This document shows positions 14,887 to 24,628 of a stretch of DNA of 64,000 nt, piece after piece. Made by a program: the position numbers and the translations under genes. The notes beneath the pieces are model-generated. The model saw nothing but the letters and a program-made list of their open reading frames with translations. It did not search any database and was not told the DNA's origin. Positions within the stretch are counted from its first letter, which is position 1, and each line of letters opens with the position of its first letter. Source of the DNA: Eubacteriales bacterium (GTDB taxonomy: Bacteria > Bacillota > Clostridia > Lachnospirales > Lachnospiraceae); NCBI GenBank assembly GCA_030536555.1, contig JAUNPU010000004.1, forward strand, positions 62,001 through 126,000. The letters run 5' to 3'.

Positions 14887-16824
14887 TCAGTCCGCAGTCT
14901 CCTTGATATCACCGCGCCGGAACGCCGCCACCAGCTCCCGCAGATCATCGATGCTCTCACTCAGCTCATGTCCCTTATCCGTATCCGCCACCATGACCCG
15001 GTTCTTCATCTTCTCAACGATGGAAACCTTCGGTGTGCTTTCCCGGTTCGGGTCAAAGGGCTTGTGCTCTGCCAGCGCCAGATGACGAGAATTGTAGATC
15101 AGCGTATAACCTGCAATGCCGGTCCGCTTCTGGTACGCCTTGGACAGTCCTCCGTCAATGACAAACAGCTTTCCGTTTGCCTTGACCGGTGTCTCTCCGT
15201 CCTTGATTTTCACCGGCACGTGACCGTTGATGATATGCGAACTCTCTCCAGGCAGCCCAAACTCCTCCAGAATGCGCTCGCATACCTCCACCTTCTGACT
15301 CAGCTGGTAGTATGGATTCATCTGTTCCTTTCCTGCTGCCTTGTCCTCGACAAAATAATGCTCAAAGGTGGTCATCTTGTCCTTGCCGAATACCGGGGAC
15401 TTGGCGCCACACCAGAGATACCACATGAAATCTCTGGCATTATCCTTCTCCGGTGCATCATCTCCCAGAAAATAGGCTTTCTGAATCTGCTCACTGATAT
15501 AGTCCATCAATGCCTTGCCAGACAGCAGCTCGCCATCACAGCTCATCTCCTCAAAGCTTCCGTCCTCCAGCATCGGAATGCATCCGTGATAGAGCAGGTT
15601 GCCGTTGCAGCACTTGTACAGGGCACCGTGGGAATACAGGAAGCGGATATGGCGATGAAGCAGCGTGCTGTGACGGAACGACAGCACCAGCGTGTGCAGC
15701 AGCTCCTCCTCCTCTTTCGTCAGGCGCAGCGGATGGCGCGGATCCACCGTCGGGAAGCTGGTGTCCAGAAGCGGATACTCCTTATCCTCGATCTTCACCG
15801 TCCCCGTCTTATAATCGATGGCTTCTAACAACAGGCGGTTGTCCATCCGATAGCCCGGATGACGCCTGATGATCTGTCCCTCCACCTTGAACTGAATGAT
15901 GGTGATCGCCTTGTGCATCTTCGCTGCCAGTCCCGGATCAACCGCATCGTAGATGTTCTGATCCAGAATCTTCGGCGCAAACTGAGTGCAGGGATCGTCC
16001 CGGTACACCTTCGCCGCAAACATGGACAGCGGCCTTAAGTTGATTCCATACCCGTCCTCCAGCACATCAAAGCTGTTATAGCTGATGGCGATGCGCAGCA
16101 CATTGCAGACACAGGCCGGATTGCCGGTAGCGGCTCCCATCCAGGAAATATCATGGTTGCCCCACTGAATGTCCACATCGTGGAACTGCATCAGCTCATT
16201 CATGATGATGTCCGCACGCGGTCCACGGTCGAAGATATCACCGATAATATGGAGATTGTCAATGGTCAGGTTCTGAATCAGCTCACAGAGGGCGATAATG
16301 AACTTGTCCGCAATCTGCGTGTCGATGATAGAATGGATGATCTCCCCATAATACACCCGCTTATTCTCATCATTGTAGTCCACATGAATCAGCTCGTCGA
16401 TCACATAAGCAAATTCCGGCGGCATCTTCTTGCGGACCTTGGATCTTGTATACTTGGAAGATGCCTCCTTGCAGATCTGCACCAGCCGATAGATGGTGAT
16501 CCGCTGCCAGTCCTCCGTGAACCGTCCTGCCTGAATCATCCTTGTCAGGTTCCGATTGGGATAGTAGATCAGATTCGCCAGCTCGATCTGCTCATCCTCC
16601 GGTATGATATGACCGAATGTCTCCTTGATCTTCTCCCGGATAATACCGGATGCACTTCGCAGCAGATAGATAAACGCCTCGTACTCTCCATGAAGATCAC
16701 TGAAAAAATATTCTGTTCCCTTCGGCAGTCCGCAGATCGCCGTCTGGTTGATGATCTCGCTGGATGCTGCCTTCACGCTGGGATATTCTTTTGCAAGTAA
16801 CTTTAAATATGCCAGGTCCCTCAT
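14887..16824 (-). CDS. fbp: Fructose-1,6-bisphosphatase, class III
   Basis: 645 residues, the normal length of the Firmicute class III enzyme, which is unrelated to the E. coli type. It contains the phosphoesterase core FFSDLHGEYEAF near residue 40, IGDIFDRGPRAD near residue 195, WGNHDISWMGA near residue 222 and INGHVPVK near residue 535. The enzyme makes fructose 6-phosphate for gluconeogenesis and cell-wall sugar synthesis. The start follows GGGGAGGGGAAACTT. It is divergent from the MBL-fold gene, with 106 bp between the two starts. Confidence 0.95.
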   Translation of the reverse strand: MRDLAYLKLLAKEYPSVKAASSEIINQTAICGLPKGTEYFFSDLHGEYEAFIYLLRSASGIIREKIKETFGHIIPEDEQIELANLIYYPNRNLTRMIQAGRFTEDWQRITIYRLVQICKEASSKYTRSKVRKKMPPEFAYVIDELIHVDYNDENKRVYYGEIIHSIIDTQIADKFIIALCELIQNLTIDNLHIIGDIFDRGPRADIIMNELMQFHDVDIQWGNHDISWMGAATGNPACVCNVLRIAISYNSFDVLEDGYGINLRPLSMFAAKVYRDDPCTQFAPKILDQNIYDAVDPGLAAKMHKAITIIQFKVEGQIIRRHPGYRMDNRLLLEAIDYKTGTVKIEDKEYPLLDTSFPTVDPRHPLRLTKEEEELLHTLVLSFRHSTLLHRHIRFLYSHGALYKCCNGNLLYHGCIPMLEDGSFEEMSCDGELLSGKALMDYISEQIQKAYFLGDDAPEKDNARDFMWYLWCGAKSPVFGKDKMTTFEHYFVEDKAAGKEQMNPYYQLSQKVEVCERILEEFGLPGESSHIINGHVPVKIKDGETPVKANGKLFVIDGGLSKAYQKRTGIAGYTLIYNSRHLALAEHKPFDPNRESTPKVSIVEKMKNRVMVADTDKGHELSESIDDLRELVAAFRRGDIKETAD

Positions 16825-16930
16825 AAGTTTCCCCTCCCCGGTTGCTTTTCTATTAAAAATATAGTACCATAATTTCTGTCAAATGGAAAGTTCTATCACC
16901 CGTACAACGACGGTATACAAGGAGATTCGT

Positions 16931-17734
16931 ATGGAACAATTATATGTTTTCGGCACCGGCAACGCGGCTGCCACCCACTACTACAACACCTGTTTTGCAA
17001 TCCGCGACGAGGAGCGCTTCTTCATGGTCGATGCCGGCGGCGGCAACGGCATCCTGCGCATTCTGGAGGACATGAATATCCGCTTCCCGCAGATTCATGA
17101 TATCTTTATTACTCATGAGCACACCGACCACCTGCTGGGCATTGTCTGGATGGTACGCTTCATCTCCACCCGCATGCTGAACGGCACCTACCAGGGAGAC
17201 CTGAATATCTACTGCCATGAGGACCTGGTTCCCACCATAGACACCATCTGCCGTCTCACCCTGCAGGGCAAGTTCTACAAAATGATCGGGGACCGCATCC
17301 ACCTGATCCCGGTACACGACGGCGAGACCGTTCACATCATGGACTACGATGTGACCTTCTTCGACATCCACTCTACCAAGGCGAAGCAGTACGGCTTCAC
17401 CACCACTCTGAAAGGCGGCAGAAAGTTAACCTGCGCCGGAGACGAGCCGTACAACAGCCTCTGCGCACCTTACGTGGAAGGCAGCGACTGGCTGCTTCAC
17501 GAGGCATTCTGTCTCTATGCGGAGCGGGAGAAGTTCAAGCCCTACGAGAAGCACCACAGCACCGTCAAGGATGCCTGCGAACTCGCCAGCCAGCTGAACA
17601 TCCCCAATCTGATCCTGTGGCACACCGAGGACAAGTCTGTGGGACACCGCAAGGAACTGTATCTGGCAGAAGGCAGAGCCTGCTACCACGGCAATCTGTA
17701 CATCCCGGATGACCGGGAGATCCTGGATCTGTAA
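16931..17734 (+). CDS. MBL-fold metallohydrolase (RNase Z-like)
   Basis: 267 residues from the ATG at 16931, eight bases after AAGGAG; an in-frame ATG at 16883 has no ribosome-binding site. The beta-lactamase fold shows ITHEHTDHLLG near residue 58 (metal site), CHEDL near 97, DIHSTKAKQYGF near 143, GDEPYN near 165 and LWHTED near 230. It is close to RNase Z-like hydrolases but too divergent in its substrate arm for a confident tRNA 3'-processing assignment. It stands alone on the plus strand. Confidence 0.82.
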   Translation: MEQLYVFGTGNAAATHYYNTCFAIRDEERFFMVDAGGGNGILRILEDMNIRFPQIHDIFITHEHTDHLLGIVWMVRFISTRMLNGTYQGDLNIYCHEDLVPTIDTICRLTLQGKFYKMIGDRIHLIPVHDGETVHIMDYDVTFFDIHSTKAKQYGFTTTLKGGRKLTCAGDEPYNSLCAPYVEGSDWLLHEAFCLYAEREKFKPYEKHHSTVKDACELASQLNIPNLILWHTEDKSVGHRKELYLAEGRACYHGNLYIPDDREILDL

Positions 17735-17857
17735 TCGATACAGGAGCATTGCCTGACTTTTGGTACTCCCCACTGCAGCACAATTGCTTCATATATTCCT
17801 CCCCGTCCGCATATGCTTCTCTGAACAGAAGCACATCTGCGGAGAGGAGGTTTTTTG

Positions 17858-18976
17858 TTGCATCTGAAATATCTGACACGTATCCTGAAATCCGGCTCGA
17901 AAGGTCCTGCCATCCTGATTGGCGCGGAGCTTCTCGTGATTCTGCTCATGGTGGTCCTGCTGTCCGGCATTCTGCTCCACCCTCCGGAACAGCCTGCCTC
18001 TTCCCGGATCTCCAAAGCCAGCTCCTCCAATGCCGGAAACTATATCAAATGGGTGGATTTTGACGTAACTGCCGATGCCATGGGGCAGGCACTCCGCTAC
18101 GATGTAGACAGCTGCCGGCAGGAGCTTCATCTTCACTGGATTGAGCTGCTGGCCTTTCTGGGTGCCCGGTACGGCGGAGACTTCTCCCGCTACAAAGCAG
18201 GCGACATGGATGCCCTGGTGAAGAAGCTCCAGGACGGTGCTTCCATGCAGGAACTGACCCGGGATATGAAGTACTATCCCTATTATCTGGAAGCCTACAG
18301 CGCCGTGCTGGGCGGCATGGTCGGCACCTATGAGATCCAGATTCCGGATGAGACCACCGGAGAGCCTGTCTGGGTCCGCAAGTATGGGCTGAAGGCCTTC
18401 TCCCCCATCGCCAGACGCTATCCCTACAGCGATTTTGACGACTTCGGCGTGTCCCGCAGCTACGGATTCCGGCGGCAGCACCTGGGACATGACCTGATGG
18501 GACAGACCGGAACTCCTCTAATCTGTGTCGAATCCGGCTACGTGGAGGCTCTGGGCTGGAATCAGTACGGCGGATGGCGGATGGGAATCCGCAGCTTCGA
18601 CCGCAAACGCTATTATTACTATGCTCACATGCGTAAGAACTATCCCTATCACAAGTCCCTGCAGGTCGGCAGCATCGTCCAGGCCGGCGACGTCATCGGC
18701 TACATGGGCCGTACCGGCTACAGCCGCACGGAAAACACCAACAATATCGATGAACCCCATCTTCACTTCGGTCTGCAGCTGATCTTCGACGAATCACAGA
18801 AAGAGGGAAACAATGAAATCTGGATCAGCTGCTATGAGCTGGTCAAATTCCTGTCCATGAACCGCTCTGAAACTGTCAAAAATCAGGAGACAAAGGAATA
18901 CTACCGGGTCTATCAAATGAAAGACCCCGCCATTCCCGGCGGGGCCAGAGAGCAGAACATCGATTCTGCTCCGTAA
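17858..18976 (+). CDS. Membrane-anchored M23 peptidase
   Basis: About 372 residues. The start is a TTG at 17858 or 17855 just after GGAGAGGAGG; 17858 gives a seven-base spacing. One N-terminal membrane segment (residues ~18-40) precedes an extracytoplasmic domain. The LytM/M23 zinc site is visible as HLGHDLMG near residue 210 and PHLHFG near residue 305, with YYAHM between. The lysostaphin-type fold cuts peptidoglycan cross-bridges. Membrane-anchored forms of this size occur in division and in sporulation (SpoIIQ-like); the role here is open. A GC-rich hairpin with T-poor tail lies inside the last codons. Confidence 0.82.
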   Translation: MHLKYLTRILKSGSKGPAILIGAELLVILLMVVLLSGILLHPPEQPASSRISKASSSNAGNYIKWVDFDVTADAMGQALRYDVDSCRQELHLHWIELLAFLGARYGGDFSRYKAGDMDALVKKLQDGASMQELTRDMKYYPYYLEAYSAVLGGMVGTYEIQIPDETTGEPVWVRKYGLKAFSPIARRYPYSDFDDFGVSRSYGFRRQHLGHDLMGQTGTPLICVESGYVEALGWNQYGGWRMGIRSFDRKRYYYYAHMRKNYPYHKSLQVGSIVQAGDVIGYMGRTGYSRTENTNNIDEPHLHFGLQLIFDESQKEGNNEIWISCYELVKFLSMNRSETVKNQETKEYYRVYQMKDPAIPGGAREQNIDSAP

Positions 18977-19027
18977 GCTGTCTGTATTCACTTTTATGTG
19001 TGCCGTTCGCAGTGCTACCGTTACAGC

Positions 19028-20077
19028 TTAATGCGTATCGTTCTTAATGCTGCCGTCACTGTCAAGAATATAGCCGTCCGGAGTCGTGGTATCCCTTAAC
19101 ATCTCTCCGGATGACTCCTTGCAGTAATACCACTTGTCATTCCACTGGATCCAGCCGGTCTTCATGTAGCCTTCCTCGTCGAAAAAGTACCACTTGCCCT
19201 TGATCTCTTCCCAGTTGTTCCTGGTGTAGGAGCCGTCGCTGTGCTCATACCACCACTTCTCCCCGGTCAGTCTCCAGTCGCCCCGAACCGGCATCTTGAC
19301 TGCTGTGCCATTGCGGATTGCTTCCGCCTGACTGTCTGACAGATTGATTCCGGCGGATTCCACCCACTCGCTCTTGTTCTTCGTATTGATCTTGTTCACC
19401 GCACGTACCTTGCACTGGTAGTTTCCCGGTCTGGACATCTGGTCTGTCAGGTCATACTGAGGCTGCTCTGTGGTCAGGATGCTGGCGCCGATTCCCTCGC
19501 CGTTCCGATACAGGCGAACCTCGTAGCTTCCCGCACCCCGTACCGGCTCCCAGAATGCATAGCCGCCATCTGTCAGGGTCACCTCCGTCTGCTCTCCGAT
19601 GGTCTCTGCCAGAGACGGCAGCTTAACCGTCAGCTTCAGGGTCTCAGAGGAATCCTGCTTGCTGGCCTTCACATACTTGGCACCATTCAGCTTCACTGCA
19701 CTGGCCTTGGTCAGAGAAAAGTAATATCCCTCATCTGCATACAGATAGATGGTGATCTCCGGCACATCATCTTCTTCCCACTCAAAGCCGAAATTCTCAA
19801 TCTCATATTCACCGAAGGAGCACTTTCCGCTCTTTACTTCCACCTCAATAAACTCGTCTCCAAAGCGGGTCTCCGGCTGGATGTTGGACTCCACGTTGAC
19901 CGACACGGAGCTGATCTTCTTCCTGGATGCCGCCAGAGACGTCATCGGCATCATACCTGCCGCCAGTCCGGCTGCCAGCAGAACAGCCGCTATCCGGCTG
20001 CCGCTCATCCTGCATCTGCTGCTTATCCCTGATACGCTTCTTCCGCTTTCACGGTATGCTTTCTCACTGCACTTCAT
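19028..20077 (-). CDS. Secreted protein with C-terminal cell-wall-binding repeats
   Basis: 349 residues from the ATG at 20077 (after GGGGGAACAGATAT); a longer form from 20128 lacks a ribosome-binding site. A signal peptide ends near ...TSLAAS. The middle (about 55-235) contains beta-rich, fibronectin-like sequence. The C terminus has about four choline-binding-type repeats, recognisable by GDWRLTGEKWWYEHSDGSY, GKWYFFDEEGYMKTGW and DKWYYCKESSGEM. These repeats anchor proteins to the cell surface. No catalytic domain is recognised, so it may be structural or adhesive. Confidence 0.75.
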   Translation of the reverse strand: MKCSEKAYRESGRSVSGISSRCRMSGSRIAAVLLAAGLAAGMMPMTSLAASRKKISSVSVNVESNIQPETRFGDEFIEVEVKSGKCSFGEYEIENFGFEWEEDDVPEITIYLYADEGYYFSLTKASAVKLNGAKYVKASKQDSSETLKLTVKLPSLAETIGEQTEVTLTDGGYAFWEPVRGAGSYEVRLYRNGEGIGASILTTEQPQYDLTDQMSRPGNYQCKVRAVNKINTKNKSEWVESAGINLSDSQAEAIRNGTAVKMPVRGDWRLTGEKWWYEHSDGSYTRNNWEEIKGKWYFFDEEGYMKTGWIQWNDKWYYCKESSGEMLRDTTTPDGYILDSDGSIKNDTH

Positions 20078-20307
20078 ATATCTGTTCCCCCATTCTAATC
20101 GAACTTTTTTTCGAACTTTTTCTTTCAAATTTCTTCTTTTCAGACTTCTTTCCGAATTTCTCCTGAGGTCTTTTTGTTATCTTCACTGTATTACAAGGTG
20201 TCTCCAGTGTCAAGCTTATTTCTCATTTTGTAAGCTTCTCTTGGAAATCGTAAGATTTTATATGAATACGTCATTCCCGCAGATGTCTCTCTGACCGCAG
20301 ATAAATG

Positions 20308-20360
20308 CAAAAAGACCGACCTTATACCTGAACTTTCAAGTATAAAATCAGCCTTTTATC
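20308..20360 (-). terminator. Terminator of rny
   Basis: On the minus strand a long hairpin with an AAGGCTGATTTTATAC-type left arm pairs with GTATAAGGTCGGTC and is followed by TTTTT, 25 bp after the rny stop. Confidence 0.75.
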
Positions 20361-20384
20361 TTAACTTATCATCGCTCCGAACAA

Positions 20385-21929
20385 TTACTTCGCGTAATCT
20401 GTCACGCGGGACTCACGAATCACATTGACCTTGATCTGTCCCGGATACTCCAGCTCATCCTCGATGCGCTTGGAAATCTCGCGAGCCATCAGCACCATGT
20501 CATCATCGGTAACCTGTTCCGGCACCACCATGATCCGCACCTCTCGTCCTGCCTGAATGGCAAAGGACTTGTCAACTCCCTTGAAAGAGTTGGTGATATC
20601 TTCCAGTTGCTTCAATCTGTTCGTATATGTCTCCAGAGTCTCTCGTCTTGCGCCCGGTCTTGCTGCGGATATGGTATCAGCAGCCTGTACCAGACATGCG
20701 ATCAGGCTCTGCGGCTCAACATCACCATGATGGGATTCCACCGCGTTGATCACAACTGCAGACTCCTTGTACTTTCTGCAGAGATCTGCACCCAGCTGTA
20801 CGTGGGAACCTTCCATCTCATGGTCAATGGACTTACCAATGTCATGTAATAAACCGGCACGTTTTGCCATACGGACATCTGCTCCAACCTCGGCGGCCAG
20901 CAGTCCTGCCAGCTGCGCTACCTCCATGGAGTGTTTCAGTGCATTCTGTCCATAACTGGTTCTGAACTTCATCTTGCCCAGTAGCTTCACTAACTCCGGA
21001 TGGATACCATGAATACCGACCTCAAGGGTAACAGCTTCACCATCCTCCCGCATATTAGCTTCCACTTCCTTCTGTGCTTTCTCTACCATCTCTTCGATTC
21101 TGGCCGGATGAATCCGTCCGTCCACAATCAGACGTTCCAAAGCAATCCTTGCGACTTCACGTCGAATCGGATCGAATCCGGATAATACCACTGCCTCCGG
21201 AGTATCGTCGATAATCAACTCAACACCCGTCATCGTCTCCAATGTGCGGATATTGCGTCCTTCACGGCCGATGATACGGCCCTTCATCTCATCGTTGGGA
21301 AGCTGTACCACAGAAACCGTAGTCTCTGCCACGTGGTCCGCTGCACATCTCTGAATCGCGGTAACCACATAGTCCTTCGCCTTCTTGTCAGCTTCTTCCT
21401 TTGCCTTGTTTTCCAGTTCCTTGATCATCTTGGCAGTGTCATGCTTGACCTCTGCCTCGACAGATTTGAGAAGATATTCTTTTGCCTGTTCGGAGGTCAG
21501 TCCGGAGATTCTCTCCAGTTCCTGTATCCCTTTCTCATACAATGCCTCTACCTCGGCATTCTTTCTGTTCAGGGCTTCCTCCCGGGATGCAATACCGGCT
21601 TCCCGTCGTTCCATTGTTTCTGCTTTCTTGTCTAAATTCTCTTCCTTGCTCAGTACACGCCGCTCATAGCGCTGAAGCTCAGCTCTTCTTTCCTTGGTCT
21701 CTTTGTCCAGCTCATTCTTAGTCTTCAAGGACTCTTCCTTCGCCTCCAGGAGAGCTTCACGCTTCTTTGTCTCTGCCGTCTTTAACGCTTCATCTATTAT
21801 GTTCCTGGCTTTCTCTTCCGCGGTCCCAATCTTGGCCTCATAGTTCTTCTTTCGATTGGTAATCGCAAGTCCCCAGGTAATAGGCGCTACAACGATCAGT
21901 GTAATCACAACTGCTATTATCGTTGACAC
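20385..21929 (-). CDS. rny: Ribonuclease Y
   Basis: 514 residues, the usual length. An N-terminal membrane helix (residues 4-22), a long coiled coil (about 30-180), a KH RNA-binding domain ([15 protein letters not shown] near 220) and an HD phosphohydrolase domain ([17 protein letters not shown] near 360) are all visible. RNase Y is the membrane-bound endonuclease that starts mRNA decay in many Firmicutes. The start is a GTG seven bases after AGGAGG; that site can itself fold into GGAG-GTG-CTCC, which may tune translation. It follows recA-recX in the same direction. Confidence 0.96.
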   Translation of the reverse strand: MSTIIAVVITLIVVAPITWGLAITNRKKNYEAKIGTAEEKARNIIDEALKTAETKKREALLEAKEESLKTKNELDKETKERRAELQRYERRVLSKEENLDKKAETMERREAGIASREEALNRKNAEVEALYEKGIQELERISGLTSEQAKEYLLKSVEAEVKHDTAKMIKELENKAKEEADKKAKDYVVTAIQRCAADHVAETTVSVVQLPNDEMKGRIIGREGRNIRTLETMTGVELIIDDTPEAVVLSGFDPIRREVARIALERLIVDGRIHPARIEEMVEKAQKEVEANMREDGEAVTLEVGIHGIHPELVKLLGKMKFRTSYGQNALKHSMEVAQLAGLLAAEVGADVRMAKRAGLLHDIGKSIDHEMEGSHVQLGADLCRKYKESAVVINAVESHHGDVEPQSLIACLVQAADTISAARPGARRETLETYTNRLKQLEDITNSFKGVDKSFAIQAGREVRIMVVPEQVTDDDMVLMAREISKRIEDELEYPGQIKVNVIRESRVTDYAK

Positions 21930-22046
21930 AGGAGCACCTCCTTATTTAGTTTTCATTGTACACCAATACAACACTTCAATTCTAAACTGTTTTATGCATT
22001 ATGTCAAGTATTTAAGGTGTGGATTCCTGTTTTGTTAGACAAGTTT

Positions 22047-22547
22047 TCAGACAAATTCACTCAAATCCATCTCTTCACACATCTGGTTCGTCACTCTGCG
22101 AATAGCATCAAAGCTGAATCCCCTTCTGCTCAGGGCACCGGTCAGCTTCCGGAAGGCGGCTGATTCCATCCGTTCCCCCGGCCGGTATCCCTTCTTCAGA
22201 AGATATGCACGAATCTGTGTCTCCTCATCCACGGCAGTCTCGCCAAGAGCTCCGTCAATCAGCTCTCTGGCGACGCCCTTCTGCTCCAGTCCGCAGCGGA
22301 TCTGCCGGATGCTCTTCCTGGACGAATAGATGCGGACATACTTTCTGGCATACTCTCCGTCATCTATATAGCGGTACTCCTTCAGAAAGTCCAGAGTCCC
22401 GTCGATCTCCTCCGGACTGTACTCCCTGTCCTTTAGCTTCTGCCGCATCTCCCGCTCCGTGCGGTCTGACCGCTCCAGAAGGGACAGGGCGCACTCACGG
22501 GCAGGCTTTCTGGCTGCTGCGCTTTCCCCGCTCCTTACGCTTCTCAT
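22047..22547 (-). CDS. recX: RecA regulator RecX
   Basis: 166 residues made of the three-helix repeats of RecX: ALSLLERSDRTEREM, LDFLKEYRYIDDGEYA and RQIRCGLEQKGV are the recognisable segments. RecX binds RecA filaments and limits recombination activity. The gene begins 5 bp after the recA stop, so it is in the same transcript and under the same LexA-type control. It is slightly short at its C terminus but complete. Confidence 0.9.
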   Translation of the reverse strand: MRSVRSGESAAARKPARECALSLLERSDRTEREMRQKLKDREYSPEEIDGTLDFLKEYRYIDDGEYARKYVRIYSSRKSIRQIRCGLEQKGVARELIDGALGETAVDEETQIRAYLLKKGYRPGERMESAAFRKLTGALSRRGFSFDAIRRVTNQMCEEMDLSEFV

Positions 22548-22552
22548 GCTGC

Positions 22553-23620
22553 TTATACCTCAGCGTCCTGCTCTGTGGTCTCTGCAGCCCCTGCCGGCTG
22601 TACAGTCTCCTGCTCTGCCGTCTCGCCGCCCAGAGCGTGGTTGGCACGCACCTTCGCCTCAACCTCCGCACAGACCTCCGGATGCTCCCGCAGATAGATC
22701 TTCGCATTCTCACGGCCCTGACCGATCTTGGAGCCGCCGTAAGCATACCATGCGCCGCTCTTCTCCACAATGTTGTCCTTCACTGCCAGATCCAGAATAT
22801 CGCCCTCCTTGGAGATACCCTGACCAAACATAATATCGAACTCTGCCTCCTTGAACGGCGGAGCAATCTTGTTCTTCACGACCTTCACGCGGACACGGTT
22901 GCCGATCACCTCGCCGCCCTGCTTCAAGGACTCGATCCGGCGCACATCCATGCGGACAGACGCATAGAACTTCAGCGCACGGCCGCCGGTGGTGGTCTCC
23001 GGGTTACCGAACATCACGCCCACCTTCTCACGCAGCTGGTTAATGAAGATCACGCAGCAGTTGGACTTGCTGATGATACCGGTCAGCTTTCTCAACGCCT
23101 GGGACATCAGACGTGCCTGCAGACCCACATGGGAATCGCCCATCTCGCCGTCGATCTCCGCCTTCGGCACCAGAGCCGCTACCGAGTCCACAATCACAAT
23201 ATCCACCGCACCGGAGCGCACCATGGTCTCGGTGATCTCCAATGCCTGCTCGCCGTTGTCCGGCTGGGAGATGTACAGGTTGTCAATGTCCACGCCGATG
23301 TTCTTCGCGTAGACCGGATCCAGGGCATGCTCCGCGTCAATAAAGCCTGCGATACCGCCCCGCTTCTGCACCTCCGCTACCATGTGAAGTGCCACGGTGG
23401 TCTTACCGCTGGACTCCGGGCCGTAGATCTCAACCACACGTCCCTTGGGCACGCCGCCCAGTCCCAGCGCAATATCCAGGCTGATGGAACCGGTGGGAAC
23501 GGTCTCAATGTTCATATTGGTGCCGGAATCGCCTAACTTCATGATGGATCCCTTACCATAAGACTTCTCTATCTGTGTAATCGCAGCATCCAGTGCTTTT
23601 AACTTCTCTTCTTTATTCAT
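22553..23620 (-). CDS. recA: Recombinase RecA
   Basis: 355 residues from the ATG at 23620. The in-frame ATG at 23632 belongs to the ribosome-binding site itself (ATGGAGGATGAG), so the shorter start is chosen. Walker [10 protein letters not shown] is at 67-75; [10 protein letters not shown], the mobile loop segment and [17 protein letters not shown] with [17 protein letters not shown] are typical. The C-terminal tail is Ala/Glu/Thr-rich and acidic. RecA drives homologous recombination and LexA self-cleavage. It has a consensus promoter and a LexA-type box directly upstream. Confidence 0.98.
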   Translation of the reverse strand: MNKEEKLKALDAAITQIEKSYGKGSIMKLGDSGTNMNIETVPTGSISLDIALGLGGVPKGRVVEIYGPESSGKTTVALHMVAEVQKRGGIAGFIDAEHALDPVYAKNIGVDIDNLYISQPDNGEQALEITETMVRSGAVDIVIVDSVAALVPKAEIDGEMGDSHVGLQARLMSQALRKLTGIISKSNCCVIFINQLREKVGVMFGNPETTTGGRALKFYASVRMDVRRIESLKQGGEVIGNRVRVKVVKNKIAPPFKEAEFDIMFGQGISKEGDILDLAVKDNIVEKSGAWYAYGGSKIGQGRENAKIYLREHPEVCAEVEAKVRANHALGGETAEQETVQPAGAAETTEQDAEV

Positions 23621-23634
23621 CTCATCCTCCATGC

Positions 23635-23646
23635 GAACAAATGTTC
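23635..23646 (-). promoter_or_regulatory. LexA (SOS) box at recA
   Basis: The perfect palindrome GAACAAATGTTC matches the Gram-positive SOS box core GAAC-N4-GTTC. It lies between the predicted transcription start and the ribosome-binding site, where bound LexA would block elongation or initiation. Confidence 0.85.
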
Positions 23647-23659
23647 TGACTGTGTTCTA

Positions 23660-23688
23660 ATCATAGTATACTCAGGGGCAATTGTCAA
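23660..23688 (-). promoter_or_regulatory. recA promoter
   Basis: On the minus strand TTGACA (23683-23688), 17-bp spacer, TATGAT (23660-23665). The start is expected near 23653. Confidence 0.8.
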
Positions 23689-23977
23689 CCTGTTTTTCCA
23701 GGAATCACGCCTGCTTTCCGCTATAGCTCATAACGCCCATAGGCTCTCCTTTCCGGCGCCTGTCACCATTATAGAAGTAATTGTTCCTCCAGACAATAGT
23801 CTGCGCCTGTTAAATTCATAATACTTTGGATAATGGCCTGAATTCAGGCGGATAATCCGAAAACCGCAGGAGAGAGAGGTCCTGCTGGAATGTAAGATTA
23901 TTGTAGCATACTTTACCGAATGAGCAAATAGGTTTTGGGGAAATTTTTTAATTATTATTTGGGGTCCCGCACGCAGC
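23689..23977. other. Non-coding interval with palindromes upstream of recA
   Basis: No gene is seen. It contains a perfect 14-bp palindrome GCCTGAATTCAGGC (23838-23851) flanked by GGATAAT direct repeats, and a hairpin GCAGGA...TCCTGC around 23866-23886. I cannot assign a role. Confidence 0.4.
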
Positions 23978-24217
23978 GGGGGAGGGGGAGGGAGTTTTGG
24001 GCTCCTGGTCGCTGCGCTGGCAACTGGTAAGGGTCCATCCTGCCTGCGCAGGTGCCGTGGGACAACTCGAAAATGTACCTGATGTACATTTTCTCAAACA
24101 GGTCCCACTGAAATTCCCGTCCTGAAAACGGGAATTTCACACCTGCTCCGGCATGCTGTACCCTAACCAGTTGCTCAACTCGCTCTATGTCGCCCATAAA
24201 CTCCCTCCCCCTCCCCC
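23978..24217 (-). repeat. Large structured element, copy A
   Basis: A 240-bp element that is nearly self-complementary from end to end. The outer arms are 20-bp perfect inverted repeats (23978-23997 and 24198-24217, G-rich against C-rich). Inner stems: GCAACTGGTAAGGG (24020-24033) with CCCTAACCAGTTGC (24161-24174, one mismatch); GCAGGTG (24048-24054) with CACCTGC (24140-24146); TGGGAC (24058-24063) with GTCCCA (24102-24107); GAAAATGTAC (24069-24078) with GTACATTTTC (24084-24093); and GAAATTCCCGT (24110-24120) with ACGGGAATTTC (24128-24138). Read on the minus strand it aligns with copy B. It encodes no protein. Confidence 0.85.
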
Positions 24218-24379
24218 ACTGCTGTTTCCTGGCTGGCCTGGTATTAAAAACATTTCTCGGGTGGAAGAATCGTCACTGTGGCTCAGAATCTCTATCTCTT
24301 AGGATTGCTGTTTTTTGAAGCTACTGCTTAAATTGCGGTTACTGTGCAGGTTTCTATATCCATGTGGTGCCAGTGCACA

Positions 24380-24628
24380 GCCATGAAGCAGGCTGGCAGA
24401 AGTGAGGAACGACATGTGAACGAATCGAGAAGTTGGTTAGGGTTCAGGCTGCCGGAGGGGCTGTACAAATCTCGTTTACAGGACGGGATTTGTAGCGGGC
24501 CATGTCTGAGGGAATGTACATCAGGTACATTCCCGAGTTGCCCGCGGCAGCCACGCAGGCAGAATGAAGCCTTAGCAACTTCCGATGAGAGAACCGGAGT
24601 GACGGCTTCTGTCAGCCTGCTTCATGGC
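24380..24628 (+). repeat. Large structured element, copy B
   Basis: A 249-bp element with 23-bp outer arms (24380-24402 and 24606-24628, one mismatch) that are unrelated in sequence to those of copy A. Inside, the same order of stems is kept with different bases: GAAGTTG/CAACTTC, GGCTG/CAGCC, ACAAATCTCGT/ACGGGATTTGT (one G-U pair), GCGGGC/GCCCGC and GGGAATGTAC/GTACATTCCC. Unpaired segments are nearly identical to copy A: GTACATCAGGTAC, GTTTACAGGACGGG, GGTTAGGGT, TGCCGGAG, CGAGTTG and CGCAGGCAG. Conservation of loops with compensatory change in stems argues for a functional RNA or single-stranded DNA structure. Confidence 0.85.

Noticed and set aside
22205..23536. 443-codon ORF opposite recA
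   Set aside because: Antisense shadow of conserved recA/recX codons; no ribosome-binding site or recognisable domain.
23955..24197. 80-codon ORF over element A on the minus strand
   Set aside because: It lies inside the inverted-repeat structure; copy B does not preserve this frame.
23978..24628. Insertion sequence with terminal inverted repeats
   Set aside because: No transposase, no target-site duplication seen, and the outer arms of the two copies are unrelated in sequence.
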